A stretch of 64,000 bases of DNA, taken from positions 1-64,000 of the forward strand of contig NZ_JAVRIC010000017.1 of assembly GCF_031846245.1 (NCBI RefSeq), written 5' to 3'. Made by a program: the position numbers and the translations under genes. Below are positions 1 through 8,716 of the stretch, piece after piece. Source of the stretch: Banduia mediterranea. GTDB taxonomy: Bacteria > Pseudomonadota > Gammaproteobacteria > Nevskiales > Nevskiaceae. Within the stretch, counting starts at the first letter, position 1, and every line of letters starts with the position of its first letter. The notes under the pieces are model-generated. The model saw only the letters and a list, made by a program, of their open reading frames with translations. It was not told the origin of the DNA and made no database searches.

Positions 1-21
1 TGATTTTTCCGGGCACTGGAC

Positions 22-37
22 CCCCGCCTACGCGGGG
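22..37. repeat. Short GC-rich hairpin of a dispersed repeat
   Basis: CCCCGC and GCGGGG pair around a CTAC loop, followed by ATGAC. This resembles the widespread intergenic element with a GTCATTCCCGC-type edge. A related palindrome occurs near 50.88 kb. It lies just beyond the 3' end of the histidine kinase gene and could act as a weak bidirectional transcription end, although no T-run follows. Confidence 0.5.
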
Positions 38-95
38 ATGACAGATCGAATATTGATGTGAATTTCCGGGACACAACACTAGACTCTGTGCGCGA

Positions 96-1406
96 TCACC
101 CGGCCGCGTTCCTGAACTCCAGCATCACCCGCAGGCCACCCAAGGGTGAATCGCCCAGCTCCAGCATCGCAGCGTGGCGTTCAGCGATCGCCTTGACGAT
201 CGCCAAGCCCAGGCCGCTGCCGCCTTCGGTCGAGCCGCTGCGGCGATGGAAGCGGTCGAACACGCGTTCGCGTTCCTGCGCCGGGATGCCCGGCCCGCTG
301 TCGTCCACGGTCAGACGCACCGCTTTCCCGAACGATTCCAGTTGCAGCCGCACCGTGCCACCGGCCGGTGAATAGCGCAGCGCGTTGTCGCAGAGATTGC
401 GAACCAATACCCGCAGCGATTCGGCCTCGCCTTCAATGGTCACGGGTGTATCCGCGGCCTCCAGACTCAGTTCGGAGCCGCGTGACTGCGCATGGGCGGC
501 GGCGTCCGCGACGCCGGCGCGCACCACTTCGTCGAATCGCAGCCGCGCAAAGGACGGATTCGCGCCGCCCGGTTCGCTGCGCGCCAGCGTCAGCAACTGC
601 GCGACCAGATGCCCGGCGCGGTCCACCGCCTCGCCGAGTCGCGCGAGCGCATCCTGCCGCGCCGAATCGTCCGGCGCGCGTGCCAGCAATTGCAATTGCA
701 GACGCACCGCAGTGAGCGGTGTGCGCAATTCGTGCGCCGCATCGGCCACGAAACTGCGTTGTATCTCGATGGCCTGCGACAGACGCGCGAGCAGGCGGTT
801 GAGTTCGAGTACCAGCGGAGCGACTTCCGTGGGCATGCCGTGCGTGGTCACGGCTTCAAGAGTGCCGGCATCGAGTTTCTGAACTTCGTCGGCGGCGCGC
901 CGCAAGGGCGCCAGCGCGCGCGTCACGATCCACCAGATCGCCAGGGCCATCAGCGGCGGGAACAGCAGCAACGGAATCATCGCGCGCAAGGCGGCGCGGC
1001 CCGCAAGGTGCTGGCGCACCTGCCAGGGTTGCGCCACCTGGATCACGCGACCCAGGGTCTGCAGGCCGAACACGCGCCAGCGTTCGCCCTGCAGAGTGAG
1101 ATCGGAGTAACCGAGGATCGCCTGATTGATCGGCGGCAGACCGGGCCGCGACAGGTAGATGCGCGTGCCGAACAGGTCCCAGATCTGGATCACGAAGTCG
1201 GAATTGCTGTCCTCGGCGCCGAGTTGCAGGCGCGGCGCCACAGAACCCTGGTCGCGCAGCGACAGGGCCATCTGACGCAACTGGTAATCGAACAGCTCCG
1301 AGGTTTCCTCGAGGATGCGCTGATAGGTCAGCAGGCCGACCAGTGCGGCCACCGCCACGAACATCAGCAGCAGGCCGGCAAACAGGCGGGCGCGGATCGA
1401 GCGCAT
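96..1406 (-). CDS. Sensor histidine kinase (QseC/TctE-like)
   Basis: This is the membrane sensor of a two-component pair and should phosphorylate the regulator encoded just upstream. The protein has 436 residues. A first membrane helix lies near residues 7-27, followed by a periplasmic loop of about 115 residues. A second helix lies near 142-163 and leads into a HAMP-like linker. The phospho-acceptor H-box HELRTP has its histidine at about 225. The ATPase domain shows the N-box NLCDNALRYSP (about 337), the G1 box DSGPGIP and the G2 box GSGLGLAIV (about 396). The ATG at 1406 is chosen because the two open codons runs upstream lie inside the regulator gene and because the first helix starts immediately after it. 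It sits 10 bp after the regulator stop, so the two are cotranscribed. The signal sensed is unknown. Confidence 0.93.
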   Translation of the reverse strand: MRSIRARLFAGLLLMFVAVAALVGLLTYQRILEETSELFDYQLRQMALSLRDQGSVAPRLQLGAEDSNSDFVIQIWDLFGTRIYLSRPGLPPINQAILGYSDLTLQGERWRVFGLQTLGRVIQVAQPWQVRQHLAGRAALRAMIPLLLFPPLMALAIWWIVTRALAPLRRAADEVQKLDAGTLEAVTTHGMPTEVAPLVLELNRLLARLSQAIEIQRSFVADAAHELRTPLTAVRLQLQLLARAPDDSARQDALARLGEAVDRAGHLVAQLLTLARSEPGGANPSFARLRFDEVVRAGVADAAAHAQSRGSELSLEAADTPVTIEGEAESLRVLVRNLCDNALRYSPAGGTVRLQLESFGKAVRLTVDDSGPGIPAQERERVFDRFHRRSGSTEGGSGLGLAIVKAIAERHAAMLELGDSPLGGLRVMLEFRNAAG

Positions 1407-1416
1407 CAGCGCGCGC

Positions 1417-2088
1417 TCATGTCGGCACGCTGTAGCCGACGCCGCGCAGTGTGCGGATGCTGTCGCTGCCGAGCTTGCGCCGCAGACCGTGGATGTAGAC
1501 CTCCACGGCATTGCTTTCGACTTCCTCGCCCCAGCCGTACAGATGCTCCTCGAGCTGCGCCCGCGACAGCACCGTGCCGGGGCGCCGCAACAGCGCTTCG
1601 AGCACGGCGAATTCGCGTGCCGACAGCCGCACCGGCCGATCCTGGAGGCGCACTTCGCGCGTGGCCGGATCCATGCGGATGCCGCGATGTTCGATCACCG
1701 GTTCGGCCCGGCCGGCGCCACGCCGCAGCAGGGAGCGCAGCCGCGCCGACAGCTCGTCGAGATCGAAGGGTTTGATCAGATAGTCGTCGGCGCCGGCGTC
1801 CAGCCCGGCGACGCGTTCCGGCACCGCATCCCGTGCCGTCAGGATCAGCACCGGCGTGTCGTCGCCGCGGCCACGCAGTGCACGCAGAACCTGCAGGCCG
1901 TCCATGCGTGGCAGGCCAAGGTCCAGCAGAATGCAGTCGAAACGCGTGGCGCGCAGACTGGTGTCCGCGTCCCTTCCATCGGCCAGCCAGTCCACGGCAT
2001 AGCCCTCCTGGCGCAGCGCGGTGCGCACGCCTTCGGCGATCATGCGGTCGTCTTCGATCAGCAGCACGCGCATCGGCTTGGTCGGCAT
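1417..2088 (-). CDS. OmpR/PhoB-family response regulator
   Basis: This is a DNA-binding response regulator of about 223 residues, the expected length for OmpR/QseB types. The receiver domain has the acidic pair ED-D near residues 12-14, the phospho-acceptor Asp56 in LLDLGLP, Thr84 in LILTARD and Lys106 in LIKPFD. A C-terminal winged helix (about 125-220) ends in LRGVGYSVPT. Starts at 2088 or 2073 are both possible; neither has a strong ribosome site. It is first in an operon with the kinase and is divergent from the MFS gene at 2190. The 101-bp gap probably carries both promoters, so this regulator may control the exporter; that is inference. Confidence 0.93.
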   Translation of the reverse strand: MPTKPMRVLLIEDDRMIAEGVRTALRQEGYAVDWLADGRDADTSLRATRFDCILLDLGLPRMDGLQVLRALRGRGDDTPVLILTARDAVPERVAGLDAGADDYLIKPFDLDELSARLRSLLRRGAGRAEPVIEHRGIRMDPATREVRLQDRPVRLSAREFAVLEALLRRPGTVLSRAQLEEHLYGWGEEVESNAVEVYIHGLRRKLGSDSIRTLRGVGYSVPT

Positions 2089-2189
2089 CGGTCCACGGCG
2101 GGGGACGGCATGATCGCCGCGCTTGTGGCTGGCGGCAAACGTCGCAGGCACACATTGATCGGGCGAATCTGCGAAAATCGCGCCCGCTC

Positions 2190-3461
2190 ATGCCCCCCGA
2201 TTCCACACCGAACGCCGCGCCGCCGCGCAAGGACGCCTTCGCGGCGCTGCGTTACCCCGAATTCCGCAACCTGATTCTGGCCAATGTGCTGCTGACCTGC
2301 GGCCGTCTGATCCAGGAAGTCACGATCGGCTATGAGCTTTACCGCATCACCGGCAATGCCTTGATGCTGGGTTTGGTGGGGCTGGCGCAGGTGATTCCGT
2401 TCATGGCCGTGGCGCTGTTCGGCGGGCATGTCGCGGACCGCCGCGACAAGCGCCGGCTGATGGCGATGGCGCAGGGGGTGATGCTGCTGGGCTCGGTGGT
2501 GCTGGCCTGGATCATGTGGTCCTCGCGCAGCGACAGCAGCATCGCGGATGCCAACGAACTTACGTTGATCTACGCCACCATGGCGGCGATGGGCTTTGCC
2601 CGCGCCTTCTATTCGCCGGCGATGTCCTCGCTGCGCGCGGAACTGGTACCGCGCGAAATCTATTCCAATGCCTCGGCCTGGAGCAGCACCTTCTGGCAGG
2701 GTGGCGCGATCACCGGCCCGGCGCTGGCCGGTTTCCTGATCGCTGGTTTCGAGGTCAACGGCACGCTGCTGATCGTGGTGGCGATGATGGTGTTGTCATT
2801 GCTGGCGACGCTGCGCATGTCCGCGCATCCGCCGCGTGAAATCCCCAGGCGCGAGTCGGTGTGGAAGAGTCTGGGCGAAGGCCTGGGTTTCGTGTGGCGT
2901 TCGCCGCTGATCCTGTACGCGATCACGCTGGACATGGTCGCGGTGCTCTGTGGTGGCGTGATCGCAATTCTGCCGGTGTTCTCGATCGACATACTTCACG
3001 TCGGGCCGCAGGGTCTCGGCATTCTGCGTGCCGCGCCAGCCGTGGGCGCGATGCTGACCATGCTGATCTGCACCGCCTTCACGCCCACGCACCGACCCTG
3101 GCGCAACCTGCTGCTGGCCGTGGTCGGCTTCGGCATGGCAACGCTGGTGTTCGCGGTGTCCAAGCTGTTCTGGCTGTCGGTACTGGCGCTGTTCCTGACC
3201 GGCATTTTCGACGCTGTCAGCGTCGTCATCCGGCAGACCATCCTGCAGGCGCTGCCGCCGGACCATGTGCGCGGCCGGGTGTTGTCGGTTTCCAGCATCT
3301 TCGTGTCCGCTTCCAATGAACTCGGCGCCTTCACCTCCAGCGCCATGGTGCGTTTCCTCGGGGCCGTGCCCGGCGTGCTGATCGGTGCCGCGCTGACGCT
3401 GACCAGCGTCGGCTACATGTGGAAGCGCGGCAAGGGGTTGGACAAGGTGCGGGTGGACTGA
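2190..3461 (+). CDS. MFS transporter (EntS/MFS_3-like)
   Basis: A 423-residue polytopic membrane protein with about 12 hydrophobic helices and the MFS loop motif GGHVADRRDKRRLM after helix 2. The overall pattern matches the DHA3/EntS-type exporters of the MFS_3 family. I chose the ATG at 2190 because the longer open frame upstream runs through the divergent regulator gene and is arginine-rich noise. The N-terminus (PRKDAFAALRYPEFRNL) is the usual cytoplasmic lead-in to helix 1. The substrate cannot be read from sequence. Its divergent placement from a two-component operon suggests regulated efflux. Confidence 0.88.
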   Translation: MPPDSTPNAAPPRKDAFAALRYPEFRNLILANVLLTCGRLIQEVTIGYELYRITGNALMLGLVGLAQVIPFMAVALFGGHVADRRDKRRLMAMAQGVMLLGSVVLAWIMWSSRSDSSIADANELTLIYATMAAMGFARAFYSPAMSSLRAELVPREIYSNASAWSSTFWQGGAITGPALAGFLIAGFEVNGTLLIVVAMMVLSLLATLRMSAHPPREIPRRESVWKSLGEGLGFVWRSPLILYAITLDMVAVLCGGVIAILPVFSIDILHVGPQGLGILRAAPAVGAMLTMLICTAFTPTHRPWRNLLLAVVGFGMATLVFAVSKLFWLSVLALFLTGIFDAVSVVIRQTILQALPPDHVRGRVLSVSSIFVSASNELGAFTSSAMVRFLGAVPGVLIGAALTLTSVGYMWKRGKGLDKVRVD

Positions 3462-3500
3462 TCGCTTCCGGCACGCTCAGGTGGTTAGTTTGAGGATCCG

Positions 3501-3590
3501 ATGAATTTCGCCGACGAACAACTCGCCGTCAGCACCGTCGACAGCATCGATCTGTCGATGGAGCTGGCCGGGGTCGGAGCGCGTGCCTAG
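3501..3590 (+). CDS. Possible 29-residue small protein with in-frame amber
   Basis: A short acidic reading frame begins with ATG 7 bases after TGAGGA, a plausible ribosome site. It encodes MNFADEQLAV followed by STVDSIDLSMELAGVGARA and ends at TAG (3588-3590). The same frame stays open for another 15 codons to TGA at about 3638. It may be a true small protein, an amber-interrupted one, or the remnant of a larger gene. A strong terminator follows at 3731. I recognise no family, and this call is tentative. Confidence 0.22.
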   Translation: MNFADEQLAVSTVDSIDLSMELAGVGARA

Positions 3591-3730
3591 GCGTTTTCGA
3601 TCGACGGGTCGATACGCGCGCTGGCTGCCGCGTTCTGATTGTTGCTCGCCGCCGGCTTCGACCGGGCGCGCACAGAACCGCCGCGTGGAATTCCGGGTGC
3701 TCGGAAAATAAGCCTCAACAGCTGGATCGA

Positions 3731-3752
3731 GGGCGCCTTCGGGCGCCCTTTT
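3731..3752 (+). terminator. Rho-independent terminator with TTCG loop
   Basis: GGGCGCC pairs with GGCGCCC around a TTCG tetraloop, followed by TTTT. It reads on the plus strand and would end transcription from the MFS gene and the small frame at 3501. Apart from these two items I see nothing coding between 3462 and 3863. Confidence 0.8.
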
Positions 3753-3863
3753 CTGTGGGAGGGCTTGCCTGGCGATCCATACGGTCACCGAAGCTCTCAC
3801 AAATTCCGGATCGTGCCGGCGACCTGTACGCGATGAGCTGTGCAGGGAGCGTGTCGGTGCACG

Positions 3864-5342
3864 CTATGCGCCCGGCTTGATCGGCTGCGAGAGTATCCAC
3901 AGCCCCGCGGTGGTGAACAACACCATCAGCAACAGCATTGGCAGCTGACTCGCTATGGCCTGCGAGCGCTTGGGGAACAGGCGCAGGGCTTCCACATGCG
4001 CAAGATAGACGCTGACCATATGTCCGAGCACAATCAGGCCCACCTGTACATTCCAGACCGTTCCCATGTCAGGAATGAACGGTGCGCGAAACCAGCCGGC
4101 CGTGCCGAACAAGTCCCAGCGCCGGCCCAGCGGATCGGAGGCTAGGCTGATGATCTTCGGACCTTGCGTCAGCAATAGCGTGTAGTAGTGCGTGATGTTG
4201 TAGACCAGCGCGATCGGAATCAGCGAATAGGTGAAGCGTAGCGCCAATACTCGGAGCGGCAGCGTGCTGCGCGCCGCGTGTTTCGCCAGCCAGACGAACA
4301 GCAGGTAGACCATCAAGTACAGAAACGGCGACAGCACCAGCGCCGTGGTCTGGTAGCCGAGATAGAGCTTGCGCAGCGTCGGGTAGGCAAGGAACGGATT
4401 GGGGCTGATCCAGGGCGTGAGCGACTTGTAGATATCCAGCCAGAACCAACGCATCCAGATGACGGTTTCGTGCAAGCCGTCGAAGGCGGTCGAAGACAGC
4501 ATGAACAGCACGAACAGCAGCAGGCTGATGCTGTCAGCGCGCTCCTCAAGCAGGCCAGAAAAGGGCCAGCGTAGACGCAGGCGTCCGGATCCGGGTTCTC
4601 TCGGGCGGTATTCAATCGGCGCCGCTTTGGCGAGCAGCCGGAAATAGACGGCCAGGAATTCGCAGTAACGAAACCAAGCTGTCTTGCCAAGCAGCCAGAC
4701 GCCGATCAGGTTGAGTACGGTGTAGACCGCCAGGATCACGGACAGCGAGTACGGTCGCGTATTGCCGAACAGCTCGATCCATACGAAACCCATGTACAGC
4801 AGCAGCGCTGGCCAATAGCCGAGCCAGGGCGGGTAGCGCAGGCGCCCGCGCGCGTACGAACCCCAAAACCGACCGATCAGGTCGGCGAGCGTGCGCCAAG
4901 GGCTGAGTACGGCATAGCTGTCGCCGCAGATCGCCGTGAAGTAGCCGAGCCCGAGGATGAACACGACCCAGAAAAAAGTCATGTTGAAATTGCCGTAGGC
5001 ATTACGGGTACCGAACAGTCCGCTGACGATGCACAGCACCAGCATCAGCACGGCGACGATACGCAACAATCCCGTCAGCCGAATGCGGCGTAGTAGGCGG
5101 ACGCCCAGGCTTTCGCCAAGCTCGATGCCATGTGCCGGATGCTCGTTGTCGCTTTCCGTCGCGAAATAGCCGACCACGACGAAAGACAGGATGAGCGCGG
5201 CGGCGGCGCCATACAGATAGAGCCACACCGGAACCGGCAGGTTGTAGACCTGCCCGAAGGAATGCGCGAATGCTGCAGACGGTGCGCCCATCAATGCCAG
5301 CGCCGCCAGGCTACGCCAGCATGGAAGCCTGTGGCGGTCCAT
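3864..5342 (-). CDS. Polytopic membrane protein, FedA-like
   Basis: A 492-residue protein with a cleavable-looking N-terminal signal ending ...PSAAFAHSFG and roughly 11-12 membrane helices. The start AHSFGQVYNLPVPVWLY recalls proteins annotated as fenitrothion hydrolase subunit FedA; this is from memory and the hydrolase label is probably not its native role. No catalytic motif is evident to me. Its ATG overlaps the stop of the upstream cupredoxin-like gene (ATGA at 5342), so the two are translationally coupled and likely form a complex at the inner membrane. The function is unknown. Confidence 0.75.
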   Translation of the reverse strand: MDRHRLPCWRSLAALALMGAPSAAFAHSFGQVYNLPVPVWLYLYGAAAALILSFVVVGYFATESDNEHPAHGIELGESLGVRLLRRIRLTGLLRIVAVLMLVLCIVSGLFGTRNAYGNFNMTFFWVVFILGLGYFTAICGDSYAVLSPWRTLADLIGRFWGSYARGRLRYPPWLGYWPALLLYMGFVWIELFGNTRPYSLSVILAVYTVLNLIGVWLLGKTAWFRYCEFLAVYFRLLAKAAPIEYRPREPGSGRLRLRWPFSGLLEERADSISLLLFVLFMLSSTAFDGLHETVIWMRWFWLDIYKSLTPWISPNPFLAYPTLRKLYLGYQTTALVLSPFLYLMVYLLFVWLAKHAARSTLPLRVLALRFTYSLIPIALVYNITHYYTLLLTQGPKIISLASDPLGRRWDLFGTAGWFRAPFIPDMGTVWNVQVGLIVLGHMVSVYLAHVEALRLFPKRSQAIASQLPMLLLMVLFTTAGLWILSQPIKPGA

Positions 5343-5809
5343 CAGGGTTGAACTTCCACGACGGTCAGTTCGACGTCGGAATGATGCAGCTCCAGCGCGA
5401 AACGGCCGGCATGTTTGGCGATGAACTCCAGTGTCGCCGCCTGGTCTGCGTGCACATGCTGATGAAGGTCGTAGCCATGCAGGTGCAGCTCCTCGGGCTG
5501 ATCGGAGTGCAGCGTCAGCGACACCGTGTCACCGACATGGACGACGACCCGCTCCGGACCCGACGCACGGCGACCGTTCGACGCCGTCCACTCGAAACGC
5601 TGCGGCTGCAGCGCCGGAACGGTTCCATCGCTTTTATCGAGTTCAGGAATGTCGGCTTGCAAGGCCGCAGCCGGAGCCGAGCCTTCGATCATTTCTTCTG
5701 CCGCGGGCGGAGCCTTCGCGGCCGGCTCCGGCGCCGGCTTCATCCATAGGAAAAGGCCGAACAGCATGAGCAGACCGGTGGCGGTAAATGTCAGCCTCTT
5801 GATGTCCAT
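5342..5809 (-). CDS. Membrane-anchored cupredoxin-fold protein
   Basis: A 155-residue protein with an N-terminal membrane anchor (about residues 8-22), an Ala/Pro/Glu-rich linker and a C-terminal beta-rich domain (about 70-155). The C-terminal domain resembles the cupredoxin_1/EfeO type (VVHVGDTVSLTLHSD... HLHGYDLHQHV ... LELHHSDVELTVVEV). Several histidines are present, but the cysteine of a type 1 copper centre is absent. It therefore either binds copper differently or is purely structural. It precedes and overlaps the FedA-like gene by ATGA, so it is probably its partner, as FedB-type proteins are thought to be. Confidence 0.72.
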   Translation of the reverse strand: MDIKRLTFTATGLLMLFGLFLWMKPAPEPAAKAPPAAEEMIEGSAPAAALQADIPELDKSDGTVPALQPQRFEWTASNGRRASGPERVVVHVGDTVSLTLHSDQPEELHLHGYDLHQHVHADQAATLEFIAKHAGRFALELHHSDVELTVVEVQP

Positions 5810-5905
5810 CGAGTCTTAGCATGCTCAGTGAATGACACTGTTCAGCTGGAAAAACCAGCCCTGTATACGAGCAGTATCGGCTAGGGAATCCGGGAGAGAC
5901 TTACC

Positions 5906-8134
5906 ATGAAGCGACACGGATGTCGGACGGCGCTGTTGGGTGCCGCGCTGTTGCTGGGGGCATGCGGCGGGTCGAGCGAGGTCGGAGGTGGCGATACGCC
6001 GCAGGACCCGGATCCGACGCCAGCGCCGTTGACGCGTTATGACATGGCCAATGGCTGTTACGCCCTGCAGGCGGTCGATAGTGGCGAGTACGCGTTGCGT
6101 GACGAAGAGGGCGGCTATATCGCCGCCGCTGGCGATGTCGCTGCCGCCACGCCGCTGTTCATGAAGCCGACCGCGCTCGGCAAGTATTTCCTCTATTCCG
6201 ACAATGAGACGATGCTCGCCGTCCGCGGAGCGGCGGCATTGGGCGAGACCCGGATGCTCGTAGGCAGTGTGGCTGACCCCTGCGCCGAGGCCGACTGGAC
6301 CGTACTCGAACGCGGAGACGCCCAATTCACGCTGTATTCCGAACTGGCCGACCGTTATCTCGCCGTCAACGAGGAAAGCGGTCTGTTCGAGCTGGCGACC
6401 GAGCCGTTCGATTTCGCGTTCGCCGCGGCACGCGGTTGCGTACCGTTCCCCGAGATTGCGCTCGATGTGCAGGGACAGACCTTTAAGGGCCGCGGCGTGG
6501 ACCAGCCGGTACTCGGCTTCGCCGAAGTACACGCCCACGCCAGCGCCACCACTTTCCTCGGTGGCGGGCACTACGGGCAGCCGTTCCATAAATACGGTGT
6601 GACCGAAGCGCTAGGTGACTGCAGTGTGCAGCACGGTCCGAACGGCATACTGGATTTGGTGGGCAATCTGATGGGGGGTGAAAGCGTCAACCCGCTGGCA
6701 GCCCATGACACCCAGGGCTGGCCGACCTTCGTCGACTGGCCGAATCGCAATTCGCTGATGCACGAGGGCATGTACTACCGTTGGATCGAACGTGCGTACA
6801 TGGCCGGTATGCGCATCATGGTCAACGATCTGGTCGAGAACCAGGTCTTGTGCGCGCTGCAGTCGGTGGTCGATGTGGCCAATGCACTGGACATCAACGT
6901 CAGCGACATCGTCCACAACCTGACCGAGCTGGTGGTACCGCCGCGCTGCAATGAAATGGAAAGCTCGATCGAGCAGATCCAGTACATGCACGATCTGGAG
7001 GACTACATCGATGCCCAGTCCGGTGGCCCCGGCAAGGGTTGGTTCCGTATCGTCGAGTCGCCGCAGGAGGCGCGTTCCATCATCAACGAGGGCAAGCTCG
7101 CAGTGGTGCTGGGCATCGAGATTTCGCACATCTTCAACTGTCAGGTCATCAAGGTCGGCGGACTCACACCGGATATCAACGGTTGTGACAAAACCGAGAT
7201 CGATACTCAGCTGGACCGTCTCTACAACCTGGGCGTACGGCAGATGTTCCCGCTGCACGAATTCGACAACAGCCTCGGCGGCAACGGCATCTTTGACGGA
7301 CTGATTCTAAACGTGGGCAACTTCGTTGATACCCTTGGATTCTGGGAAACCTATACCTGCCCCGACCAGCCGTATTTCTTCGACGCCGGTGCGGACATGA
7401 CCACCTCGCTGCCGATCGATTCGCTCAATCCCCTGGTGGATCTGCTGACCAATCTGACGCAGGGGCTGGTGCCCTTGTATCCCACCGGCAAGCAATGCAA
7501 CTCGCGCTGGTTCACGGACCTCGGCCGCTACGCAATGGAGCGGCTGATGGACAAGAAGATCATCATCGAGGTCGACCACATGGACCTCAAGATGAAGACC
7601 CAGCTGCTCGACATGGCCGAAGAACACAGCCCGGCGTATCCCTTGGTTTCGACGCATGGCGGCCACGGCGGCATCAGCATGGAACAGGCGCGACGCCTGC
7701 TCGCCGATGGCGGCCTGCTGTATCCGGCCAAGGGCAATGGCATCAAGTACAACGAACAGCGCGAACTGCTGCGCACGGTCAAAAGTCCCGACTATCTGTT
7801 CGCGATGGGCTACGGTGCCGACATGAACGGCCTGGCGCATCAGTCGCCGCCGCGCGGCTCGGATGCCGAGCCCGTGCAGTATCCGTTCACCCTGTTCAGC
7901 GGCACGGGCTGGGGACCCCAGTTCGACGGTCTGCAGCCTCTGGTGTTCGAACAGAGCGCGGTCCCCGAAGGCGGCCGCTACTTCGACATCAATTCCGAAG
8001 GCCTGGCGCAGTACGGCATGATCGCCGACTGGGTGGAAGCGGTGCGGATCGAAGGTGGCGAGCAGGCCATCACCGATCTCTACAATTCGGCCGAGCTGTA
8101 CCTGCAGATGTGGGAGCGGACGGTCAATCGCTGA
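5906..8134 (+). CDS. Lipoprotein with M19-dipeptidase-like barrel
   Basis: A 742-residue lipoprotein with a signal peptide and lipobox LLGAC (Cys20). A beta-rich segment of about 150 residues follows, and the rest looks like a metal-dependent TIM barrel. Candidate metal ligands occur in the M19 (renal dipeptidase) order: HAH in FAEVHAHAS, Glu in GIEISH, His in IEVDHMD, the pair in STHGGHGG and Asp in YGADMNG. The family resemblance is my inference from this order; overall length is about twice a classical dipeptidase. A ribosome site (GGGAGAG) precedes the ATG. It stands alone and converges on the cytidine deaminase gene. The substrate is unknown, and a peptidase or amidohydrolase in the outer envelope is the best guess. 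Confidence 0.7.
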   Translation: MKRHGCRTALLGAALLLGACGGSSEVGGGDTPQDPDPTPAPLTRYDMANGCYALQAVDSGEYALRDEEGGYIAAAGDVAAATPLFMKPTALGKYFLYSDNETMLAVRGAAALGETRMLVGSVADPCAEADWTVLERGDAQFTLYSELADRYLAVNEESGLFELATEPFDFAFAAARGCVPFPEIALDVQGQTFKGRGVDQPVLGFAEVHAHASATTFLGGGHYGQPFHKYGVTEALGDCSVQHGPNGILDLVGNLMGGESVNPLAAHDTQGWPTFVDWPNRNSLMHEGMYYRWIERAYMAGMRIMVNDLVENQVLCALQSVVDVANALDINVSDIVHNLTELVVPPRCNEMESSIEQIQYMHDLEDYIDAQSGGPGKGWFRIVESPQEARSIINEGKLAVVLGIEISHIFNCQVIKVGGLTPDINGCDKTEIDTQLDRLYNLGVRQMFPLHEFDNSLGGNGIFDGLILNVGNFVDTLGFWETYTCPDQPYFFDAGADMTTSLPIDSLNPLVDLLTNLTQGLVPLYPTGKQCNSRWFTDLGRYAMERLMDKKIIIEVDHMDLKMKTQLLDMAEEHSPAYPLVSTHGGHGGISMEQARRLLADGGLLYPAKGNGIKYNEQRELLRTVKSPDYLFAMGYGADMNGLAHQSPPRGSDAEPVQYPFTLFSGTGWGPQFDGLQPLVFEQSAVPEGGRYFDINSEGLAQYGMIADWVEAVRIEGGEQAITDLYNSAELYLQMWERTVNR

Positions 8135-8147
8135 GGCTGCATCTGGC

Positions 8148-8597
8148 TCATTCGCGATAGCGGCTCAGATCCAGGCCAAGGTCGTCGGGCCCGAAGATCG
8201 CGTGCGACATCGCGCGCACGCTGCTGCGCCGCAGACTGCCGTCGGCGCCGAACATCAAAATCGTGATGTCGGTCCCGGCGACCTGCGAAAACTCGCCGAT
8301 GTACTGCAGGCACATGCCGCAGGGCGACAGTGGCTCGGATTTGGCGGAGATCACCGCGATCGCCGAAAACCGGTATTCGCCGTTGGCAACCGCGTGATCG
8401 ATCGCGCAGCGCTCCGCACACACGCCCATGCCCGAAATCACGCTTTCGATGTTGCAGCCCGGATAGATCGTGCCGCTGACGCTCAGCACCGCCGCGCCCA
8501 CTGCGAATCCGCTGACAGGCGTGTACGCCCGGCGCATTCCGAGTTGCGCCGCTTCGACAAGTGCCTGTTCGGTCCCTGGGGTGATCGGTTCGCTCAT
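8148..8597 (-). CDS. cdd: Cytidine deaminase
   Basis: This enzyme deaminates cytidine and deoxycytidine to uridine forms in the cytoplasm. The 149-residue length is typical of the small homotetrameric class. Zinc ligands and the catalytic glutamate are visible as CAE (Cys60, Glu62) and PCGMC (Cys93, Cys96). The substrate-binding FAVGAAVLS and GCNIES segments are also present. I start at the ATG 8597; an in-frame start 36 bp upstream would only add a poorly conserved tail. It is a pyrimidine salvage gene, not obviously linked to the purine genes further on. Confidence 0.93.
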   Translation of the reverse strand: MSEPITPGTEQALVEAAQLGMRRAYTPVSGFAVGAAVLSVSGTIYPGCNIESVISGMGVCAERCAIDHAVANGEYRFSAIAVISAKSEPLSPCGMCLQYIGEFSQVAGTDITILMFGADGSLRRSSVRAMSHAIFGPDDLGLDLSRYRE

Positions 8598-8716
8598 CGG
8601 CCGATTGTTGGTCCGTGGGCGCGGCTTGTCCATGCCGGTCCCGGTGCAGGACGGCAGGCTGATAGACTGAGCGCTTCCGTATTGCCGGGGGCGTCCATAC
8701 GCCCGAATCGTACCGA

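Noticed and set aside
3477-3800. A 107-residue minus-strand frame in the gap after the MFS gene
   Set aside because: No ribosome site, charged low-complexity composition, and it runs through the plus-strand terminator.
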